A DNA stretch of 64,000 bases, taken from positions 2,798,501 to 2,862,500 of the forward strand of contig JARFJB010001355.1 of the NCBI GenBank assembly GCA_036346205.1, in the 5' to 3' direction. Positions within the stretch are counted from its first letter, which is position 1; each line of letters opens with the position of its first letter. Position numbers and translations under genes: made by a program. The notes under the pieces were generated by a model, which ran no database searches, had not been told where the DNA came from, and saw only the letters and a list, made by a program, of their open reading frames with translations. This DNA is from Vesta saturnalis. Taxonomy: Eukaryota > Arthropoda > Insecta > Coleoptera > Lampyridae. Shown here piece after piece: positions 56,839 through 64,000 of this stretch.

Positions 56839-56883
<45 letters not shown>
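56839..56883. repeat. (TA)n microsatellite
   Basis: TA run exactly at the right end of element E. Confidence 0.9.
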
Positions 56884-56889
<6 letters not shown>

Positions 56890-56944
56890 AAGTACTGGCC
56901 GTATTTTTAGATTATAATATTAGTTTTATTGGGTATCGTTAGAA

Positions 56945-57270
56945 AATTTTATCTTTATTGATTTTTGTCAAATTTTCGGTGATTACAGGCTTCATCATAT
57001 AAAACTGGACAATTTTATAATTATAACAAACTTAAAATAATAATTCATTTAAATAAATTTTATTAATAAGGACAATTCAAATAAGTAGGACACGCTTTAA
57101 ACTGTTACTTGAGTGTTAATTGTCTTTAATTAAAACCAAAATTCACTTGTTAAATGTAAGTGATTAATTAATATTGTTCATAATTTAGAGAATTTTGTTA
57201 GTTTTAGTCTGATGAAGCTGTAATCACAGGAAAATTTTGAAAAGTCAATGAAAGAAATGTATCAAGCCAA
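56945..57270. mobile_element. Small foldback element with hammerhead-like ends
   Basis: The arms at about 56950-56998 and 57205-57260 are inverted copies: cttcatcat..., tgattacagg and tttgtcaaatttt on the left against ctgatgaagctgtaatcaca and attttgaaaagtca on the right. Each arm carries CTGATGAAG, a short stem around TGTAATCACA, and GAAAA. The element sits between two (TA)n tracts. Confidence 0.5.
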
Positions 57271-57287
57271 ACCAATAATTATAATAT

Positions 57288-57288
57288 A

Positions 57289-57356
<68 letters not shown>
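57288..57356. repeat. (TA)n microsatellite
   Basis: TA run before the first copy of the element F terminus. Confidence 0.95.
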
Positions 57357-57358
<2 letters not shown>

Positions 57359-57435
57359 AATCGAAAGTATAGGGACACAGCTTAACTACAGCTTCCTTAG
57401 GTCAAATGGAATCGATAAAACCAAACATGCCTTAG

Positions 57436-57439
<4 letters not shown>

Positions 57440-57513
<74 letters not shown>
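57440..57513. repeat. (TA)n microsatellite between duplicated terminus copies
   Basis: TA run separating two copies of the ~85-base left terminus of element F. Confidence 0.95.
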
Positions 57514-57514
<1 letters not shown>

Positions 57515-57601
57515 GGAATCCGAAAGTATAGGGACACAGCTTAACTACAGCTTCCTTAGGTCAAATGGAATCGATAAAACCAAACATGCCTTAGTACAAA
57601 T

Positions 57602-57957
57602 TGCTTCCTGAAGAAGTTACAGCTCTTTAAAGAGATAAAAAATACTTTTAACATTGGGTATATTTCAGAAATGAAAATTTGACGATAAATCCGAAAACGG
57701 TATAAAAATTAGGGTATTCCATTCGGAATAAGCAAGTCAAAGAGGTTTGATATCACCGATTCTGAAATTCGCAGAGGTTAGGGTACAGTACCGATTGTTG
57801 TGGAACTCCGCATCTATCAAAATTTTCATATTTTTCCAAATAATTCGAAACGGTAAATTTTTAAGATCAAACATCTTACATAAATTTCTGAAGAAGTTAC
57901 AGCTCTTTAAAGAGATAAAAAATGCTTTTAACGTTGGGTATATTTCAGAAATGACAT
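57602..57957. repeat. 72-base direct repeat bracketing an element E arm
   Basis: ctgaagaagttacagctctt and the rest of a 72-base block occur at 57602-57673 and 57886-57957. The 212 bases between are an inverted copy of the element E left arm (gggtacagtaccgattgttg matches 55225-55245 inverted). This is a mosaic of two element families. Confidence 0.75.
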
Positions 57958-58450
57958 GATGTATCAAGCTGAAAATTGTAACACATCCACTTCGAAGGAA
58001 GCTGAATACTCTTAGTTTATGAGCCATACTGCATAGTGTAGAGGGCGCTGTCGAAGGATGTTTTCGTATGTTTCTGTCATATTTTTCTTATGATCAACAC
58101 TTTCGTTTCTGCGGGTAAAGTTGCTAAAGATAGAGAAACTAATTTTACGTAAAAAAGGTGTACTTGTCTCATATCCACAAAATGTACCATTTTAAAAAAA
58201 AATGCACCTAAACATTTTAATTCACTAATTTAAACCTTTTCACGAAATACGATTGTATCAAGTTACCAATTGTCACACTAATATTAATGCATTTGTTACA
58301 TTATTTTCAAGTTGTAATCTGTTAGTTATTTTATATTAAACTATTTCATTGTTGTTCTAATGAGTTATTATCGAGTTCGTTGTTATTCCTGAAGTTTCCG
58401 TTCATTTTTCTTGTTCTCGCTCTGTATACCTTTTGTTGTTATATTGTGAA

Positions 58451-59421
58451 ATGCCCCATTACAATGTATTTTCTAACTCTGAGATGGCCGATATGGTTGC
58501 GATTTATTGACAAGAACAATTTAATGGAGGAGCTGCAGTAAGAAGGTATGATGAATTGTACCCAAATCGTCGCCAACCCAATAGAAAATTATTTCAAACT
58601 TTATTCCAATGATTAAAAGAACATGGGAGCTTTAAAGCGAGATATCAAGCTTGACGTCCAACTGTTCTACTCATTTTGGAAGAATAAGGTATTTTACGTC
58701 GAATTGAAAAAATCCTGAAATCAATATTGGGCAGTTATCTACAATTACAGCTGTACTCCGGGTGTACATACATAGAGTTCTTCGTGCCCAGCTTCTGCAT
58801 CCGTATCACCATTTAAATGTACAGGAGTTCTTGCGGACTGATTTCCCACTAAGATTGAATTTTTGACAATGACCCGACATTTTTTAATCGTGTGCTCTTT
58901 ACCCTTTACCTTTCCCGTCGAGGCATAATTAATACTCGCAATTCTCATACGTGGAGTGAAGACAAACCCCGTACAGCTAAAGCGAATCACTTTCAGCACG
59001 AATTTTCAATTAAAGTATGGTGCGGAATTGTCGGGGTTCTTTACTCTGTTGAATGCAGAATCATATCTCAACTTTTCTGAAAATACTTTGCCCACCGTAC
59101 TAGAAGATGTTCCGCTTAACATTAGAAACAATATGTGGTTTATGCACGATGGTGCACCTGCTCATTATGCTCGAAATGTGCAAAATTATTTAAATAACTT
59201 TCGACAACGATGGATTGGACGAGGGAGTGACCATCCCTGGCCGCCGTACCAATCCGGTAGATTTTTTCTTATGAGGTCATATGAAATCCATTGTTCATAA
59301 ACAATCAAACGGAAATAGAATGGAAAAATTCGCTGGAGAGGAGATTAGAAATAATGCTCAGTCATTCTTGCGTGTTAGACAAAATTTAGCTAAACCTTGT
59401 CATTCTGAGAATCTCAAATAG
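58451..59421 (+). pseudogene. DD41D-type transposase relic of element F
   Basis: MPHYNVFSNSEMADMVAIY and then a stop, VRRYDELYPNRRQPN (the family's N-terminal RYxxxYPNRRxP), and a long decayed middle. The first catalytic block is no longer legible. LSRRGIINTRNSHTWSEDKP and NHFQHEFSIKVWCGIVGVL follow. After a shift the sequence reads NNMWFMHDGAPAHYARNVQN with the second Asp intact and RQRWIGRGSDHPWPPYQSGR, where the PDLTPLD segment is lost. The tail ends at 59421. At least six stops or shifts. Confidence 0.8.
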
Positions 59422-59976
59422 CCAATAAAATCTAATACCTACTTAATTCAATTTAATTTTTATTAGCAAGTGGATTAGTATTAGTGTGACAAGTGGTAAT
59501 TTGATAAAGTCGAATTTCATGAAAAGCTATAAATGCGTGCATTAAAACGTTTAAGTGCGTTTTTTCTTGAAAACGGTACATTTTGTGGATATGAAACAAG
59601 TAAGTACACCTTTTTTTATAAAATTAGTTTCTCCATCTTTACCCGCAGAAACGAAAGTGTTGATCATAAGAAAAATATGACAGAAAGATACGAAAAAAAA
59701 TCTGTCGACAGCGCCCTCTACAATATGCAGTATGGCTCATAAACTGAGAATATTCAGCTTCCTTCGAAGTGGATTTTTTCCAATTTTCAGCTTGATACGT
59801 CATATCATTTCTGAAATATACTCAGCATTAAAAGTATTTTTTATCACTTTAAACAGCTGTAACTTCTTCAGGAAGCACATTTGTACTAAGGTATGTTTGG
59901 TTTAACCGATTCCATTTGATCTAAGGAAGTTGTAGTTAAGCTTTGTCCGCATACTTATGGGACACCCCATATATAC

Positions 59977-60359
59977 AGGGTGGTCCTTTTAAAGTGTTAC
60001 AAAGCGATATTGAGAAAATGGCTGAATGAAAATAAATGAAATATCTAGGGATACAATGGGTCGTTGGGGGACACTTTTTGACAGAGTAAGTAATGTTTTA
60101 ACCCTATCCACTTTTTAGGGGTGGGGGGTAACTTTTAAATGTTAAATGGAAAGGTGTAGTTTTCTTTCCAGATTCGTAATCTCCAGAAAAAACTACGTTA
60201 TAATCAATGAATAATTTCATGCCAATGTCAATGTCACTACGCTAAATTTAACAAAATTAAAAATAAAATCAACTAAAGAAAAAACTGATATTAGGTACAT
60301 TATTTTATTATAATAGGTGTTCAAAATGACGACCATTTTGTTCTAAACATTTATCAACC

Positions 60360-60404
<45 letters not shown>
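59977..60404 (-). pseudogene. Terminal fragment of another mariner-like element with transposase C-terminus
   Basis: Begins cagggtggtccttttaaagt after TA, a typical terminus, within ten bases of the end of element F. The minus strand at 60359-60308 reads RVDKCLEQNGRHFEHLL and a stop, the C-terminus of a DD41D-type transposase. A (TA)n run (60361-60404) replaces the coding sequence upstream of it. Nothing more of the gene is present. Confidence 0.65.
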
Positions 60405-60408
<4 letters not shown>

Positions 60409-62125
60409 AATGTACTACAACAAATAGTACATTTTTTTTAATGGATTTAACAGAACCACTTTTTATAAATTCTGTGGAGGTAAAGATTGAATTAGGGCTT
60501 TTAGAAATTTTGTGAACACTCATTTTACGACCGTATGCAACTATGAGTTAATAAAATTTTTGTACAGATGATAAATTTATGTAGATGTGTCATTTTGAGT
60601 GATTGTATACGTGAATGCACAAAAGAGAAAGGTTGTTGCAAGAAATAGTTTAGGGATTCCGAACAGGCTTAACCTCCAGAGTGCGGGTATACAGACAAGA
60701 TTTTCCCCTAAGTTAAATATCAAATATTCTCACTGGGTTTTGCATTAAGTACTATTTACACAGAAAGCCCTATTGTTATTATACATGTAGAAACCATCTA
60801 AAGTAAACCCTATAACTATTTTTTGCTTATTTAAATAGATAAGTTGTTAATATCAACTTTACAATAATATACATCATTATATAGTTAAACGAAGCAGGGG
60901 ACAAATAATTCATTCTACATTTTCACGAAATTTTCGATTTTCTGCATCATTTAGTTCAGTTATTAATATGAATCGTCCTACAAACGCATTCCTATGGACA
61001 CTCTAAGAAAAATTAATATTTCATCGACTCTCTTATAAATTTATTCCACTTTCATACTTATCAAAGAGAAAAAGCAAGTTGTAAATCGATTGGACAAGTG
61101 GCTTGTGAAACCCATTTTTTCTAAACGAAAGTGTTTGCTGTAGTTTGAATTACTTTGCGTTTGTATTTGTCATATGTAAACTTCCTAAATTGTCAAACAT
61201 GAATGTTTATGAAGCTGGCCGTTCTTGTACACACGTACTAATTTAGTTCATGTCACTTTCAGGTTAGAACTAAAAGTTGGCTTCTTAATTATATTAAAAG
61301 CAATTTTATTGCTACAATTCTGTTTAATGCAATCATCTAGCTAACAAAAAGATATCTATTAAAAAAAAAGATCAGCTTACGTTTACATCTCTTTAATCTT
61401 ACCGTAATAAAATTCTCAGTAACATTAAATGTAAATGCCTCTAAAAAAAAGATACTAACAGAGAAATCCGGCAAATCTTACGTTTTTCTTCAAATATACT
61501 TTTAACACCGTAGCTTATCTATTCAAAGAAGTAGGTTTAGCATAACTCAGCTTTCTCTGCCATATTGACAGTTTATATGATATTCTAATGATTGGTGCCT
61601 AACGTGGCACTCTATACTAAAATAATTTGTATGCGAGTCGCAGACATGACGCAACGAGTCACAGTTAAAAAAATATCTGCTACCTTTCAGTACCAAATAA
61701 CAAAGAAATAATATTGGTCGAGTAGCATATGTAATCCAGTGTAATAGAATTACTGGCGTTTCGTTTCGTCATTAGTAGAAGACAAGTACTATCCCCACAG
61801 CTATGATTTCTTTACTTTCTTTTGCGGTTTAATCATTTTCTATGATTCCCAAAGGTTCCCCTAATTTGCTAAGAGTTGTTACTGACCGGTTTTAGTTAAG
61901 GTTCAATTAACCATGTAATATTAGTGTACTCAGGTTATATAATTATAATGAGTCGTCGGTAATACGTTTTTTAATGACATGAAATTTCCAAGATTAACAA
62001 ACACCTTTCACCCGTACCGACGTATACAAATTAAACAAAGTTAGATAGAATGTTTGAAAATTATAAAACCTTTTTTAACCGTATTTTTATTTTGCATATG
62101 CATCTTATACGTATTTGAATTAATA
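60405..62125. other. No recognised gene
   Basis: 1.7 kb of AT-rich sequence. The only landmark is TGGTGCCTAACGTGGCAC at 61594, weakly like a retroelement primer-binding site. Confidence 0.35.
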
Positions 62126-62127
62126 GT

Positions 62128-64000
62128 AATAATAATAATAATAATAATAGCGTTTATTTTTTAAACAGGTCCTAAACCCAAACAGAACAAATATAAATTA
62201 ATTACAAATAAGCAGTTATTGGAAATGCGAAAAATTATAAAAAAAGACAAAATAATCCTGCAACATAACAAATCTATTCTACTATAATCTACAATTATCA
62301 ATTAATTAAATTAATTTTTGCTTAACACGCCATTCACAGGAAAAAAAGAACAAAACATCATAATCTTACAAGTCAACTAAATAAATAAAGTTTTACAATA
62401 ATATCGTTAGTTAATTGCATCCAGCAATTGGTTTAGAGGGCAGTGAAAAATGTCTACTACACTGCTTAGGCAGTTATAAATACAGCTAATTTTGTAAACA
62501 GGAGAGTTCTTTAAAACGTTGGCTCTGATTTTGGTAGATAAAATGTAATTGATTGCCTGGTCGATGTACGGGGAACAACATAAAATAATTTTCATGCAAT
62601 ATTGCGCAGTCTATATGATTGTATAGTAGGTTGTACAAGAATGAAATTATAATACATTTCCTTCTTGTAGCAAGTGATGAGAGGTTGTACCTTTGCAGTA
62701 AAACGTTTTGAGGGTAGCCTCTCTCTGGATAGAAACCTTCTACACGAAAGTGTATATATTTTAAAAAACGGCGTTTGATACGTTCAATTTCAGCCTCATA
62801 CTTTCTATAGAAAGGGTCCCAGATCAATGCACCATATTCTAGAATAGACCTTACTAAAGGGAAGTAGACACATGTGCGAATAACAAACCCTAACACTTTA
62901 AAACGTAACTCCTAAATCTCCATGGGAGAGTACCGTGTTTAAGAGTGTGGCCGATATACAGTAACTAAATGGAATAGCATTAAGTTTTCTCGAAAATGTC
63001 ATCAATTTATATTTAATAATATTTAAGTCAAGTTTGTTCAACTCACATCAAGATTGCAAGCTATTTATATCGTTTTGCAGTGCAGTAAGTCCTCCACACA
63101 ATTTCATCAAAAAATTTTAGGTCATCCGCATATAGTAATTTCTGACAAGAGATATGAGTAGGAAGATCATTGATAAATATCAAAAATAGAAAGGGCCCCA
63201 AGGTTCAACCTTGAGAAACCCCCGATGTAGGAATGAATAATTTGGAGTCGTGACCATTATAGGATACATAGTGTAAGCGATCAGTAAGATACAATTTTAT
63301 CAGGTCTACTACGGAAAGGCTAAACCATATTCAGATAATTTTTTTAAGATAATATAGTGATCAATTTGATCAAAAGCTTTTTGGAAGTCCGTATAAATCA
63401 CGTCAATATACCCTTTTTTATCTAAAATAATACAGGTATACTGTGAAAAACACGGAAGGTTAGTTATTGTCGATCTTTTCGGAACAAAGCCATGTTGAAA
63501 CTCGGATAGCTGTGATTTAAATTGATAAAAGAGTTTATCATATAAGATGTATTCAAACACTTTGGAGAAATTGCATACGATGGATATCGGTCTGTAATTT
63601 TCTACGTGAGAAGGATATCCTGATTTTAGAAAAGGGACATACTTTAGCAATCTTCCAAGCTACCGGGTAGCTACAATGTTTAAGAGACTAATTGTACAGA
63701 AATGCTAATGGTTTTGCAAAAATTTGTGCACAATCTTTAATTAAGTACGAAGGAACTTGATCTATACTAGCAGTAGGCTTGTTTTTTAGTCTTTTAATAG
63801 CAACAATGACGTTTTGTTCAGATATGCTGTTAATATCAATAATTGACTGACAATTGAACGATAGGAAGGAATCAACAGAATTGATTTTTTATAAACGTTC
63901 GAAAAAAAAGAGCTAAACGTATCCACAATCTCTTGAGGAGTATCATACGAAGAAAACCGGGTAAAATTAAAATTTAGGAATCTTTTACGATACAGTAATG
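62128..64000 (-). mobile_element. Jockey/CR1-type non-LTR retrotransposon, 3' part, running off the window
   Basis: On the minus strand the RT enters at the window edge and the element ends in a (TTA)n tail (62129-62152), as is usual for such elements. 62160-62400 is its 3' untranslated region. The 5' part lies beyond base 64000. Confidence 0.8.
62407..63900 (-). pseudogene. Non-LTR reverse transcriptase, decayed
   Basis: Minus strand: VENYRPISIVCNFSKVFEYI (motif 1), LSEFQHGFVPKRSTITNL, IDVIYTDFQKAFDQIDHYII (motif A, Asp present), two stops, then RLHYVSYNGHD, TSGVSQG-stop-TLGPFLFLIF (motif B) and KLLYADDLKFF (motif C, catalytic YADD intact at about 63130). After further stops comes the C-terminal part MLGFVIRTCVYFPLVRSILE, YGALIWDPFYRKYEAEIERI and KRRFLKYIHFRVEGFYPERG. 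All RT motifs survive, but at least five stops or shifts separate them. Confidence 0.85.

Larger units (their letters stand above)
57357..59968 (+). mobile_element. DD41D-type element F with rearranged left arm
   Basis: The right end (...cttatgggacacccc at 59968) is mirrored on the left twice: 57357-57439 and 57514-57600 (cagcttaactacagcttcct in both), the two separated by a (TA)n tract. The inner arms match at 57958-58215 versus 59560-59800 (acttcgaaggaagctgaata; complement on the right). Between the outer and inner parts of the left arm lies a foreign 212-base piece. A broken transposase occupies the middle. Confidence 0.75.

Overview
The window is AT-rich eukaryotic DNA, almost certainly from an arthropod and most likely an insect. 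The repeat spectrum points there: many Tc1/mariner relics of a DD41D type, Penelope-like and Jockey-like retroelements, a Polinton/Maverick and long TA and GT microsatellites. A short NEDD1/Grip71-type gene fits. The only host gene I can support with confidence is this WD40 gene at 1499-2773 (+). Nearly everything else is a dense, nested field of mobile elements, most of them broken.

Layout. 1-3.3 kb: NEDD1-like gene and flanks. 3.4-8.7 kb: a roughly 2.1-kb segment present twice in direct orientation, each copy carrying a (GT)n block and a decayed Penelope-like (PLE) RT/GIY-YIG fragment on the minus strand, with a foldback MITE between them. 8.7-17.4 kb: a second foldback MITE, two copies of one DD41D mariner-like element (A and C), a different DD41D element (B) that cuts off copy A, and another PLE RT piece. 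18.3-23.5 kb: a Jockey-like non-LTR element whose ORF1 is split first by a mariner (DD34D) and then by a small LTR element that encodes only a 57-residue membrane mini-protein. 23.5-30 kb: retroelement scraps, three tRNA-like repeats and simple repeats. 30.0-33.4 kb: a DD41D element (D) next to a pogo/Tigger-like DDE transposase relic. 33.4-36.2 kb: no recognised gene. 36.2-41.8 kb: an AT-rich satellite of roughly 226-250-bp units containing an inversion whose breakpoints are duplicated in inverted orientation.

42.7-54.2 kb: a decayed Polinton/Maverick with about 1-kb terminal inverted repeats. The plus strand carries a DUF8207-like protein, a tail-fibre-like small protein and a retroviral-type integrase with a chromodomain-like tail. 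The minus strand carries a protein-primed DNA polymerase B. Its right end (polymerase N-terminus plus right inverted repeat) is tandemly duplicated as a 2.98-kb unit bounded by (TA)n tracts. I saw no capsid, packaging ATPase or protease gene. 55-60.4 kb: further DD41D elements (E, F) and the end of another mariner. 60.4-62.1 kb: nothing recognised. 62.1-64 kb: the 3' part of a Jockey/CR1-type non-LTR element on the minus strand, running off the window.

The genes do not form a pathway. The biology here is transposition, nesting and decay. The points most worth checking are the Polinton and its duplicated end, the satellite inversion, the mini LTR element with its putatively myristoylated protein, the intact tRNA-like cloverleafs and the hammerhead-like motifs. 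All family calls come from motif reading by eye, without database searches.
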